Assembly (NCBI RefSeq): GCF_003253485.1
Contig: NZ_QKTX01000023.1
Coordinates: 1-52,150, forward strand
DNA from: Algoriphagus aquaeductus
GTDB taxonomy: Bacteria > Bacteroidota > Bacteroidia > Cytophagales > Cyclobacteriaceae
Direction: 5' to 3'
Length of the DNA stretch: 52,150 nucleotides
The position numbers and the translations under genes were made by a program. Under the pieces are notes generated by a model, which had not been told where the DNA came from, made no database searches, and saw nothing but the letters and a program-made list of their open reading frames with translations. How positions within the stretch are numbered: position 1 is the first letter of the stretch; each line of letters opens with the position of its first letter. Shown here in pieces: positions 25,534-33,900 of this stretch.

Positions 25534-26856
25534 ATGATGGAAAAAATAAGAATCGGTTGCGGAGCTGGCTTTTCGGGAGACCGATTGGAGCCTGCTTTGA
25601 TCCTGACGGAAAAGGGAGATCTGGACTACTTGGTCTTGGAATGCCTCGCCGAGCGGACCATTGCTTTGGCACAAAAACGAAAGCAACAAGATCCCAATTC
25701 TGGATATGATGTGCTCTTGGAGCGAAGAATAGAGGGTTTGCTTCCACTTTTGCTTCAGCATCATACTCGCCTGATCACCAACATGGGCGCCGCCAATCCT
25801 GTGGCAGGAGCTAAAAAAATCCTGGAGATTGCTCAGAAACTCAGGCTAAAAGTTAAAGTAGCTGTTGTACTCGGGGACGATGTCTTTGATCAACTCAGCG
25901 GAGAAGAACTCAGTCTGGAAGGAGCAAAATCCTTGAATTCATACGGCAAGCTGATTTCTGCCAATGCTTACCTCGGGGTAGATGCGATTCTTCCGGCTTT
26001 GGCCACTGATGCGCAAATCATCCTGACCGGAAGATTGGCAGATCCCTCGCTTTTTTTGGCTCCGATGATTCATGAATTGGGCTGGTCTAAAGAAAATGCA
26101 GACCTGATGGGCAAAGGAACCGTCCTTGGACATCTCATGGAGTGTGCCGGACAGATCACCGGAGGATATTTTGCCGATCCGGTCACCAAGCCTGTTCCGG
26201 ACATGGATATCCTTGGGCATCCCATCTTGGATGTTTACCGGGATGGAAGCGGCATTATCTCCAAAGTAGAGGGTACAGGAGGATTGATCAACACTCAGAC
26301 CGCCAAGGAGCAATTACTCTATGAAGTCCTTGATCCGGGAAACTACTTCACACCCGATGTGGTGGCTGATTTTCGAAGTGTCCGGTTTGAAGAAATCGGA
26401 CCAAATGAACTTAGAGTCACGGGAGGAAGCGGCAAGTCACAACCTGAAACCCTCAAAGTCAGTGTGGGCTATCAGGCCGGCTGGATCGGAGAAGGGGAAA
26501 TTTCCTATGCAGGAGCCCATGCCCTTGAGCGAGCCAAACTGGCTGGAGAAATTATCCAAAAACGGATTGGAGATCGCTTTGACGAGTTTCGGGTAGATTA
26601 TATTGGATTAAGTTCGCTTCATGGAGAAAGCCTTTCTCAGGATTCTGCTTCGTATGAAATCCGACTCCGAATTGCCGGAAAATCTAGAGATAAAGCCCTT
26701 GCCCAACTGGTGGGAGAAGAAGTGGAAGCCCTGTATACCAATGGTCCTGCCGGAGGTGGTGGGGCCAGAAAGTACCTCCACGAAGTCCTCGGTGTCGTCT
26801 CTATTCTGATGAACCGAAATCAAATTCTCCCAGCTATTCAAGTCTTCGAATCATGA
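25534..26856 (+). CDS. AtuA-family (DUF1446) protein
   Basis: The 440-residue soluble product matches the AtuA/DUF1446 family: KIRIGCGAGFSGDRLEPA, DYLVLECLAERTIALAQ, LITNMGAANP, RLADPSLFLAPMIHELGW, MECAGQITGGYFADP and PAGGGGARKYL. AtuA is encoded in acyclic terpene (citronellol, geraniol) utilisation clusters of pseudomonads, where its exact reaction is unsettled. Here it covers only the main domain; the C-terminal part is the next gene. It starts one base after the transporter gene. No carboxylase or acyl-CoA dehydrogenase gene is in the operon, so terpene use is not implied. Confidence 0.88.
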   Translation: MMEKIRIGCGAGFSGDRLEPALILTEKGDLDYLVLECLAERTIALAQKRKQQDPNSGYDVLLERRIEGLLPLLLQHHTRLITNMGAANPVAGAKKILEIAQKLRLKVKVAVVLGDDVFDQLSGEELSLEGAKSLNSYGKLISANAYLGVDAILPALATDAQIILTGRLADPSLFLAPMIHELGWSKENADLMGKGTVLGHLMECAGQITGGYFADPVTKPVPDMDILGHPILDVYRDGSGIISKVEGTGGLINTQTAKEQLLYEVLDPGNYFTPDVVADFRSVRFEEIGPNELRVTGGSGKSQPETLKVSVGYQAGWIGEGEISYAGAHALERAKLAGEIIQKRIGDRFDEFRVDYIGLSSLHGESLSQDSASYEIRLRIAGKSRDKALAQLVGEEVEALYTNGPAGGGGARKYLHEVLGVVSILMNRNQILPAIQVFES

Positions 26857-27158
26857 GCCAAAAACTTGCCGATATCGCCCACAGCCGCGCCGGAGACAAA
26901 GGAAATACCCTGGTGCTTTCCCTTTTTCCTTTAGATGAAAAGGATTTTCCGCTTTTGGCAGAAAAAGTCACTGCTGAAAAAGTCAACCAACACCTCTCCC
27001 ATCAGCTTAAGGGAAGTGTCACCCGACATGAAATCCCCGAGATGCACGCCTTACTTTTCACTTGTGAAAATGCATTGGCAAGCGGAGTAACCACCTCCTT
27101 GGCCATGGATGCCCATGGCAAAAGTCTGAGTTATGCGCTGCTGGAGATGGAGATTTAA
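26853..27158 (+). CDS. AtuA C-terminal-domain-like protein
   Basis: The 101-residue product begins KLADIAHSRAGDKGNTLVLSLFP, matching the small ferredoxin-fold domain found at the C-terminus of full-length AtuA, with the HSRAGDKG signature. Its start overlaps the AtuA stop by four bases (ATGA), so the two polypeptides are likely made together and may form a complex that equals one-chain AtuA. Confidence 0.85.
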   Translation: MSQKLADIAHSRAGDKGNTLVLSLFPLDEKDFPLLAEKVTAEKVNQHLSHQLKGSVTRHEIPEMHALLFTCENALASGVTTSLAMDAHGKSLSYALLEMEI

Positions 27159-27212
27159 AAAAGCCCCTTTGCTCATAGCTTAATGATCAAAGGGGCGAAA
27201 TGAGATTTTTTT
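27157..27212. terminator. Bidirectional terminator between AtuA operon and mutB
   Basis: GCCCCTTTG (27163-27171) pairs with CAAAGGGGC (27188-27196); a T-run follows at 27206 on the + strand, and a run of six T follows on the - strand. It serves both converging units. Confidence 0.75.
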
Positions 27213-29328
27213 ATTCTGAAATCAACTTCTCCAGAATCTTTGTCGCCGCCTCTGAAAGTACCGTCCCCGGCCCAAATACAGCAGCCACCCCTGCATTTTC
27301 CAAAAACTCATAATCCTTAGCTGGAATCACTCCTCCTGCCACGACCATGATGTCAGGACGGCCGAGTTCTTTGAGTGCTTGGATCAATTGAGGAATAAGC
27401 GTCTTATGACCTGCGGCCAAAGAGGAGGCTCCCACAATATGAACATCGTTTTCCACGGCTTGCTCGGCCACTTCCTGAGGCGTCTGAAAAAGTGGCCCGA
27501 TGTCCACATCAAAGCCCAAATCGGCAAAGCCTGTGGCGATCACTTTTGCTCCACGGTCGTGCCCATCCTGACCCATTTTGGCTACCAAAATACGGGGACG
27601 ACGGCCTTCCAATTCGGCAAATTGATCAGAAAGCGCTTGGGCTTTTTTGAAGGGTTCTTGATTTTTCACTTCTGAGGCATATATTCCCGAGATGGATTTG
27701 GTTTGGGCCTTGTGCCTGCCAAAGGCCTTCTCCATCGCATCGGAGATTTCACCTAAAGTAGCTCTTTTTCGTGCGGCTTCTACTGCCAAAGCCAGTAAAT
27801 TACCCACTCCGGATTGAGCAGCTTGGGTGATTCTCTCCAAAGTGGCTTCCACTTCTGCTTGGTTTCTTTTGGCTTTGACTTCCTGCAAGCGCTTGATTTG
27901 GGACTCTCTAACTGACTGATTGTCCACCTCTAGCAGTTCGATTTCCGTGGATTCTTCTACCTGATAGCGATTTACTCCCACGATGATGTCCTTTCCGCTG
28001 TCGATTCGGGCTTGCTTTTTGGCGGCGGCTTCTTCGATTCGCAGTTTGGGGAGTCCCGCTTCGATAGCTTTGGCCATTCCTCCCATTTCCTCCACTTCCT
28101 GGATCAGCTTCCAAGCTCGTTGCGCCAGCTGATCTGTCAGGTACTCTACGTAATAGGAGCCGCCCCAAGGATCCACCACTTTGGTTACTCCGGTTTCCTC
28201 TTGAAGAACCAATTGGGTATTTCTTGCAATCCGTGCCGAAAAATCTGTCGGCAGGGCGATCGCTTCATCCAGAGAATTGGTGTGTAAGGATTGGGTATGT
28301 CCCATCACTGCACCCAGTGCTTCGACAGCTGTCCGCGTCACGTTATTGTAGGGATCCTGCTCAGTCAGGGACCAACCTGAAGTCTGACAATGCGTGCGCA
28401 AAGCGAGGGATTTGGGGTCTTTGGGATTGAATTGCTTTACGATTTTGGACCAAAGCAATCGGCCGGCTCTCATCTTGGCGATTTCCATGAAATAATTCAT
28501 CCCGATCGCCCAGAAAAAGGACAACCTTGGTGCAAAATCATCGATGTCCAGTCCGGCTTTGATCCCGGTTCTCAGGTATTCCAATCCATCCGCAAGCGTG
28601 TAGGCCAACTCCAAGTCGGCCGTAGCACCTGCCTCCTGCATGTGGTAGCCAGAGATTGAAATGGAATTGAATTTAGGCATGTGCTTCGAGGTGAATTCAA
28701 AAATATCCCCGATGATCCGCATGCTGGGCTGGGGCGGATAGATATAGGTATTCCGCACCATAAACTCCTTGAGAATGTCGTTTTGAATGGTCCCGCTGAG
28801 TTTTTGAGGAGGTACTCCCTGTTCTTCAGCTGCCACGATATAAAAAGCCAAAACCGGAATTACCGCTCCATTCATGGTCATGGAGACAGACATTTCGTCT
28901 AAGGGAATCTGGTCGAAAAGAATCTTCATGTCCTCCACCGTATCAATGGCTACACCGGCTTTTCCTACATCACCCTGCACACGGGGATGGTCCGAATCAT
29001 AGCCACGATGGGTAGCAAGGTCGAAAGCAACCGAAAGTCCTTTCTGCCCTGCGGCGAGATTTCTACGATAAAAAGCATTGGACTCCTCAGCTGTAGAAAA
29101 ACCGGCATACTGACGGATGGTCCAAGGCCGCTGTACATACATCGTACTATATGGGCCTCTCAAGAATGGAGGAATCCCGGCAGCAAAATGAAGTTGCCTA
29201 AGCGAATTGATTTTTCCAGTATCAAACGTATCAGGAACAGTAATCTGCTCAGGAGCCTCCCAAGCTGAAGAAGATTTGGGTTCAGAAGCCTGGCCTCCGA
29301 TTTTCCAGTTGGTTAGGTCAGGTCTCAT
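27211..29328 (-). CDS. mutB: Methylmalonyl-CoA mutase, large subunit
   Basis: The 705-residue product has the CoA-binding TIM barrel (PFLRGPYSTMYVQRPWTIRQYAGFSTAEESNAFY in sequence, with GDVGKAGVAIDTVEDM and RTHCQTSGWSLTEQDPYNNV) and a C-terminal cobalamin-binding domain with KMGQDGHDRGAKVIA, containing the DxHxxG cobalt ligand motif. It interconverts methylmalonyl-CoA and succinyl-CoA using adenosylcobalamin. It is encoded four bases overlapping behind mutA, in one operon. Length and all visible motifs are normal. Confidence 0.96.
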   Translation of the reverse strand: MRPDLTNWKIGGQASEPKSSSAWEAPEQITVPDTFDTGKINSLRQLHFAAGIPPFLRGPYSTMYVQRPWTIRQYAGFSTAEESNAFYRRNLAAGQKGLSVAFDLATHRGYDSDHPRVQGDVGKAGVAIDTVEDMKILFDQIPLDEMSVSMTMNGAVIPVLAFYIVAAEEQGVPPQKLSGTIQNDILKEFMVRNTYIYPPQPSMRIIGDIFEFTSKHMPKFNSISISGYHMQEAGATADLELAYTLADGLEYLRTGIKAGLDIDDFAPRLSFFWAIGMNYFMEIAKMRAGRLLWSKIVKQFNPKDPKSLALRTHCQTSGWSLTEQDPYNNVTRTAVEALGAVMGHTQSLHTNSLDEAIALPTDFSARIARNTQLVLQEETGVTKVVDPWGGSYYVEYLTDQLAQRAWKLIQEVEEMGGMAKAIEAGLPKLRIEEAAAKKQARIDSGKDIIVGVNRYQVEESTEIELLEVDNQSVRESQIKRLQEVKAKRNQAEVEATLERITQAAQSGVGNLLALAVEAARKRATLGEISDAMEKAFGRHKAQTKSISGIYASEVKNQEPFKKAQALSDQFAELEGRRPRILVAKMGQDGHDRGAKVIATGFADLGFDVDIGPLFQTPQEVAEQAVENDVHIVGASSLAAGHKTLIPQLIQALKELGRPDIMVVAGGVIPAKDYEFLENAGVAAVFGPGTVLSEAATKILEKLISE

Positions 29329-30713
29329 GATTGGGTCAATGTTTGAAGTTCTATTAAATAAGTGGCACGGGTAGGCTTAAGCTCGTGCATTTTTTCCTCG
29401 AATAGCTCTAAATCCAGATTTTTCTGAAGCTTTGGAGGGGCGGGATATTGATTTGCGCCAATTTTAACAAGCTGATTCTCGAACACTTGATTTTGTATTT
29501 TCTCCCGGTTTGCCCGGACAGAAGCATGGACATGACCTTGGTTGAGAGCATTTTCAAAACCTCCCTTTTTTTCCAAAACAGAAAGTTGGGCAGGAATAAA
29601 ATCCAGAATCTCAGCAGTGATACTTTCCAGGTAAAAAGACCCAGCCGCCGGGTCCTGGACTTTATCCAGATAGCTTTCTTCCCGGAGGATCGTGGAGACA
29701 TTCCGAGCAATTCTCCGATCCAAATCCATGGCACTTTCTTCCTGAAGTGGTTTTACCCAAAGCAAATTTGCTCCACCGAGCACTCCGGCCATTGCTTCGT
29801 AGGTCTGACGAATCAAATTGGTATTCACATCCAAGATCGATTTGGACCACTGTGAAGTCTGAACAGAAAGCACTACTTCTTCTTCTTTCATCGGAACTTG
29901 GTACAGTCCCGCAAGACTTACAATCGCCTTCCGAAAAGCTTTCAGCCGGGCAATTTCTCCAAAATGAACCTCCCCTACCGAAGCCTCTAAAAGTACTTTT
30001 TGAAATAACTCTTCAGGCTGTCTTCCGGATTTATCCAGTATTTCCATCAGTTCTCCCAGTCCAAAAACCAAGGCATCAAGCGGATTGCCCCCAGATTCCG
30101 TGTAGCGGGAAGTCTGGATTGCAAAAGCCTTGAAATTGGGATAGGGTTCGGTCATTTCGACCAGCTCATTTAATATTTCGAGCGCCAACCCAAAGGATTC
30201 ATTTCGATCAAAATACAAATCCGAGGGGGTCCAAAGCATCCCCCCAGATAACTGATCTGGATTCGCACCTGTGGCATCAGCCCATTCAAAAAATCGGGCA
30301 AGGGCCTGAACAGGATTACCCAAGGGTTTGATCAACATCGGAATGTAGTGAGGCAGAACGCCATGCAGCACCTCTTCCAGATTTTCGGCCCCGTAGAGCG
30401 GAAGAACCAAGCCTTCAGCCCCATTCTCTAGGAACTTTAAAATTTCAGGATTTGAATCCCCCGGAATGACACTTACCAAATTATTCCAGATACGAGGGGG
30501 GAGTCCCGGAAGATCCGGAAAAGAATGAAATCTACTTTGGGAAATCTCCGAAGGAAGATCTTCGAACGCATAAAAAGGAGCCTGATGGAGGCTATCCCAA
30601 AGTTTAGAACTTAGAACAGCTTGAACATCCTTGCCTTTGATATCTCGGGTGGCTTGAGCCATCCATTCTGATTTGGAAGAAGGCTCAAATTCCTGAAACA
30701 GATTTCTGGTCAT
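29325..30713 (-). CDS. mutA: Methylmalonyl-CoA mutase, small subunit (short form)
   Basis: I start at 30713, giving MTRNLFQEFEPSSKSEW, since the family starts this way; the open frame continues to 30842 but that part reads as non-coding. The 462-residue product covers only the barrel domain, with ALQTSRYTESGGNP-like AFAIQTSRYTESGGNPLDALVFGLGE and ANLLWVKPL. The roughly 150-residue flavodoxin-like C-terminal domain present in, for example, Propionibacterium MutA is missing. It is the non-catalytic partner of MutB, and its stop overlaps the mutB start by four bases (ATGA). Confidence 0.9.
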   Translation of the reverse strand: MTRNLFQEFEPSSKSEWMAQATRDIKGKDVQAVLSSKLWDSLHQAPFYAFEDLPSEISQSRFHSFPDLPGLPPRIWNNLVSVIPGDSNPEILKFLENGAEGLVLPLYGAENLEEVLHGVLPHYIPMLIKPLGNPVQALARFFEWADATGANPDQLSGGMLWTPSDLYFDRNESFGLALEILNELVEMTEPYPNFKAFAIQTSRYTESGGNPLDALVFGLGELMEILDKSGRQPEELFQKVLLEASVGEVHFGEIARLKAFRKAIVSLAGLYQVPMKEEEVVLSVQTSQWSKSILDVNTNLIRQTYEAMAGVLGGANLLWVKPLQEESAMDLDRRIARNVSTILREESYLDKVQDPAAGSFYLESITAEILDFIPAQLSVLEKKGGFENALNQGHVHASVRANREKIQNQVFENQLVKIGANQYPAPPKLQKNLDLELFEEKMHELKPTRATYLIELQTLTQS

Positions 30714-31078
30714 ATTTGGGTTGAAACTAAAGTAAACAACAAGTAGGATCAAAATTAACCAATCCAATCCGGATTGACAGGAGGAAGAAATATGAAAGCC
30801 GAATTTCCAACTGCTTTTTTCCAACTGATTGAAAGTCAACAAACATCACTTTCCACCTCTCCTTTGCTATACTGACAGTCAAAAAAATCACAGGTCGACC
30901 AAAGCCCCTTAGCTAGTTCTTCATTTATCAAGTCAAACCGAATATTATTCTGCCTGAGAATTTGATTGGTTTATTATTGACTTTTTCAAGCCAATTTTGA
31001 TTTTTTATTTAAGTTAATTTTCCACAAATTTGACGCCCTTGCCCAATCTAGTCCACGGGAATTAGCCAACCTTTACTA
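30714..31078. promoter_or_regulatory. Divergent mutA-dnaA intergenic region
   Basis: This 365-base gap holds both promoters. On the minus strand TAATTTTG (30757-30750) fits the -7 consensus for mutA. Near the dnaA side, TTTTCCACA (31018-31026) differs by one base from the DnaA box TTATCCACA, within a very AT-rich stretch. Only one good box is seen, so an origin is possible but not supported. Confidence 0.45.
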
Positions 31079-32497
31079 ATGAGTTTAGAAGCCAGTGCAG
31101 TATGGAATGAATGCCTTCGTGTGATCGAACAACACGTGAACGAGCAGAGTTTTTCCACCTGGTTTAGACCTATTAATCCAGTTAAACTCGAAGGCTCCAG
31201 TCTTACCATTCAGGTTCCCAGTCAATTTTTTTATGAATGGCTGGAGGATAACTATGTTCAAGTCCTCAAGCTGGCAATCAAAAATACCCTCGGCCCAAAC
31301 GGGAGATTGGAATATGCAGTAGTGGTGGATAAAGGAAACTCCTCCAATCAGCCCTATGTGGTATCCTATCCCCAAGGCAACAATGCAGCAAAAAAGACAA
31401 GCCCGAATCAGGCAGAGGTCAAAACTCCTTTTGAAATGCAGTCTTTGGATGCGGATATGCTAACCCAAAGCAATCTGAATCCAAATTATACTTTCAGCAC
31501 TTACATCGAGGGAGACTGTAACCGATTGGCCCGTTCGGCGGGCTTTGCGGTGGCTACCAAGCCAGGGATCACTTCTTTCAATCCGTTGATGGTATACGGT
31601 GGAGTTGGATTAGGGAAAACTCACCTCGTGCAGGCCATTGGCAATGAAATCAAAAACGGACCTGAGGACAAGTTTGTACTCTACGTATCCTCTGAAAAGT
31701 TTGTGAACCAATTCATGGATTCCATCAAGGATGGGAATGTGAAAAGCTTCACCAACTTCTACATGCAGGTGGATGTACTCATTATAGACGATATCCAGTT
31801 TTTGGCAGGCAAAGACCGAACCCAGGAGATGTTTTTCCACATCTTCAACCACTTGCATCAGAGTAAAAAGCAAATCATCATGACTTCTGACTGTCCGCCA
31901 CGTGACCTGAAAGGACTGGAAGAGCGCCTACTTTCACGGTTTAAGTGGGGATTGACAGCTGATTTGCAGATGCCTGATTTTGAAACCCGTGTGGCCATCA
32001 TCCGCAGAAAAATGGAGTCGGAGGGAATTTTTATTCCCGATGACGTGGTAGAATACCTTGCCTACACGGTGGATACCAATGTCCGGGAACTCGAAGGAAT
32101 TCTGATTTCCCTCATAGCCCATGCTTCTTTGAACCGAGTCGAAATCAGCCTGGAATTGGCTAAAACGGTTATCAAGAATTTTATCAAAGACATCGAAACA
32201 GAGGTAGGCATAGATTTTATTCAAAAGTCAGTTTCGGAGTATTACAGTATTCATCCGGATGAGTTAAAAGCCAAAACCCGTAAAAAGGAGATTGTGATTG
32301 CCCGTCAGGTCGCCATGTATTTTTCTAAAGAATTCACCCAGCATTCGCTCAAATCGATCGGATACCATTTTGGTGGTCGTGACCACAGCACCGTGATTCA
32401 TGCGGTGCAAACGGTGAACGACATGATCGAAACGGACGCCAGCTTCCGCAATGCTGTCAACGAACTGAAGAAAAAGTTTAAGATGAGATCGTATTGA
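31079..32497 (+). CDS. dnaA: Chromosomal replication initiator DnaA
   Basis: The 472-residue product has all four DnaA domains: domain I (EASAVWNECLRVIEQHVNEQSFSTWF), a short linker, the AAA+ core with Walker A YGGVGLGKTH and Walker B VLIIDDIQFLAGK, and the DNA-binding domain IV signature GGRDHSTVIHAV near residue 440. It binds DnaA boxes at oriC and melts the origin. The neighbours are divergent mutA/mutB and, downstream, a toxin-antitoxin pair; the dnaN gene is not next to it, as is common in Bacteroidota. Confidence 0.98.
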   Translation: MSLEASAVWNECLRVIEQHVNEQSFSTWFRPINPVKLEGSSLTIQVPSQFFYEWLEDNYVQVLKLAIKNTLGPNGRLEYAVVVDKGNSSNQPYVVSYPQGNNAAKKTSPNQAEVKTPFEMQSLDADMLTQSNLNPNYTFSTYIEGDCNRLARSAGFAVATKPGITSFNPLMVYGGVGLGKTHLVQAIGNEIKNGPEDKFVLYVSSEKFVNQFMDSIKDGNVKSFTNFYMQVDVLIIDDIQFLAGKDRTQEMFFHIFNHLHQSKKQIIMTSDCPPRDLKGLEERLLSRFKWGLTADLQMPDFETRVAIIRRKMESEGIFIPDDVVEYLAYTVDTNVRELEGILISLIAHASLNRVEISLELAKTVIKNFIKDIETEVGIDFIQKSVSEYYSIHPDELKAKTRKKEIVIARQVAMYFSKEFTQHSLKSIGYHFGGRDHSTVIHAVQTVNDMIETDASFRNAVNELKKKFKMRSY

Positions 32498-32616
32498 TTT
32501 CGGACCCTAGCCTGAAACCTAATCTCTCAATGGATTTTGTTATTTTTTTGAAACGTGAATTTCTCCTATCCGAATTTGATTTGAATTCGTTTAACTTGAA
32601 TAAAATCTAATCAAAC

Positions 32617-32838
32617 TTGGAAAATTCCTTAAAACTTGAATTGATCGAAAAACTTCTGAAAGTAAGTGAAGAACAAATTCTTCTGGAAGTGAAATCTGTA
32701 TTAGATCAGACTTTTTTGGATTCAAAAATTCCTGACAATCATTATAATGTACTTTTAGAAAGACGAGAACGAGCTATAAAAGGAGAATCAAAACATTATT
32801 CTTGGAAAGAAATTAAGGCCGAGCTTTTAAATAAATAA
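32617..32838 (+). CDS. Antitoxin-like protein of a type II TA pair
   Basis: The gene must start at the TTG of 32617, since an in-frame TAA lies at 32608 and no ATG is near. The 73-residue product starts with a helical part (LELIEKLLKVSEEQILLEV) and ends LLERRERAIKGESKHYSWKEIKAELLNK, the plan of short Bacteroidota addiction-module antitoxins whose C-terminal tail wraps the toxin. It lies five bases ahead of the toxin gene. Base composition is richer in A+T than in the adjacent genes, consistent with acquisition. Confidence 0.7.
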   Translation: MENSLKLELIEKLLKVSEEQILLEVKSVLDQTFLDSKIPDNHYNVLLERRERAIKGESKHYSWKEIKAELLNK

Positions 32839-32843
32839 CCAGA

Positions 32844-33119
32844 ATGCCTTTTGACCTGGAGATTTTGGAGGAGGCGAAATTTGAAATCGAAGAAGCTTTC
32901 TATTTTTACGAATCCAAGCAAATCGGCTTAGGAGTATATTTTTTAGAAAAACTTCACGAGCGATTCTACTCCATCAGTACTAACCCTTTAAACTATGGAG
33001 TCAAGCGCTCTCCCTTTAGGGAAGCACTCCTGTCAAAATTTCCATACCTTGTTATTTTTGAAGTATTTGATGAAAAAATTCTCGTCTATTCGGTTTTCAT
33101 ACGAGTAGAAATCCGATGA
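32844..33119 (+). CDS. RelE/ParE-family toxin
   Basis: The 91-residue product shows the RelE/ParE fold pattern: DLEILEEAKFEIEEAFYFYESKQIGLG (N-terminal helices), LHERFYSISTNPLNYG, FREALLSKFPYLVIFEVFDEKILVYSVFI. The last His/Arg-containing motif usual in ParE-like toxins (FHxxR-x-P) is replaced by FIRVEIR. Such toxins cleave ribosome-bound mRNA or inhibit gyrase. The antitoxin gene is directly upstream. Confidence 0.8.
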   Translation: MPFDLEILEEAKFEIEEAFYFYESKQIGLGVYFLEKLHERFYSISTNPLNYGVKRSPFREALLSKFPYLVIFEVFDEKILVYSVFIRVEIR

Positions 33120-33138
33120 AAAAGCCTAAAAAATAGAC

Positions 33139-33900
33139 TCACCACCTCACCACATCGCCCAACTCTTCCCGGGAAAATTCCAACTCGGTGTAGCCCATGA
33201 CATAGGGCGCGATTTCATAAGGCACATAGACTATCCAAAATTTTCCATCCCGAAATCCCATCGCATTCGCCAGAAAAAACCCGGTTTCCGGAAGGAAAAA
33301 ACGGCCATCATCCACCACACTTTTTCCTTCTTCCACCTCATGGTAAGCTCTGAATTTTTGCTCGGCCAGGTTGACCAGCTTGACTTCGTCCAGAATCAAC
33401 CGATCCGTACTCAAGAATTCTCCTGTCCTCGAATCAAAGTTCAAAAAAGTCACCAGACTGTTGGGATGCGCTCCGCCCAGATAGTTGAATTGGGTAAAGT
33501 AAATTGAAATTGTATTGTCAGACTGATAGCTCACCACACCCTCAGCATCGATTTCCCAACCGCCATAGCTATCGGGAAACTCTGCTTTTAAGGATTGAAA
33601 TGAGGTGAAATAGTCCCGAACCATTGAGTCTAAACTCACACTTACATCCTCTCCATATTGCATCAAGAAAATCAGCTGCTCCTCGACCACTTTGTTGATC
33701 TGACCGGAGCGCCGATCGCCTTCCGCAACTGGCCAAACCAATCTCAACTTAGCGCAGTTTTCACCTACACAGGATTCTTGAATTAAGGAATCGGTTCGAA
33801 AAGTCAATTCTGAATTTTCCGATAATCCGACTATTTGTACTGGCTCCTTTTTCCCACAGGAAATCAAAACCATCACCAGTATTCCAAAAATCAACCTCAT
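33139..33900 (-). CDS. DUF3298-domain lipoprotein
   Basis: The 253-residue product has a lipoprotein signal ending LISC (Cys15) and the DUF4163/DUF3298 (PdaC/RsiV-like) pattern: LRLVWPVAEGD at the start, FTQFNYLGGAHPNSLVTFLNFDSRTGE in the middle, and FLPETGFFLANAMGFRDGKFWIVYVPYEIAPYVMG at the end. It is an exported protein of unknown role; relatives bind lysozyme or cell-wall glycans. The start overlaps the meaB stop by four bases. Confidence 0.8.
   Translation of the reverse strand: MRLIFGILVMVLISCGKKEPVQIVGLSENSELTFRTDSLIQESCVGENCAKLRLVWPVAEGDRRSGQINKVVEEQLIFLMQYGEDVSVSLDSMVRDYFTSFQSLKAEFPDSYGGWEIDAEGVVSYQSDNTISIYFTQFNYLGGAHPNSLVTFLNFDSRTGEFLSTDRLILDEVKLVNLAEQKFRAYHEVEEGKSVVDDGRFFLPETGFFLANAMGFRDGKFWIVYVPYEIAPYVMGYTELEFSREELGDVVRW

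Noticed and set aside
30714..30842. N-terminal extension of MutA with a hydrophobic stretch
   Set aside because: The family starts near MTRNLFQEF; a membrane segment makes no sense for this cytosolic enzyme, and the extension covers the promoter region.
30714..31078. Replication origin next to dnaA
   Set aside because: Only one DnaA-box-like site (TTTTCCACA) is visible; that is not enough to call an origin, so I list it only as an intergenic region.
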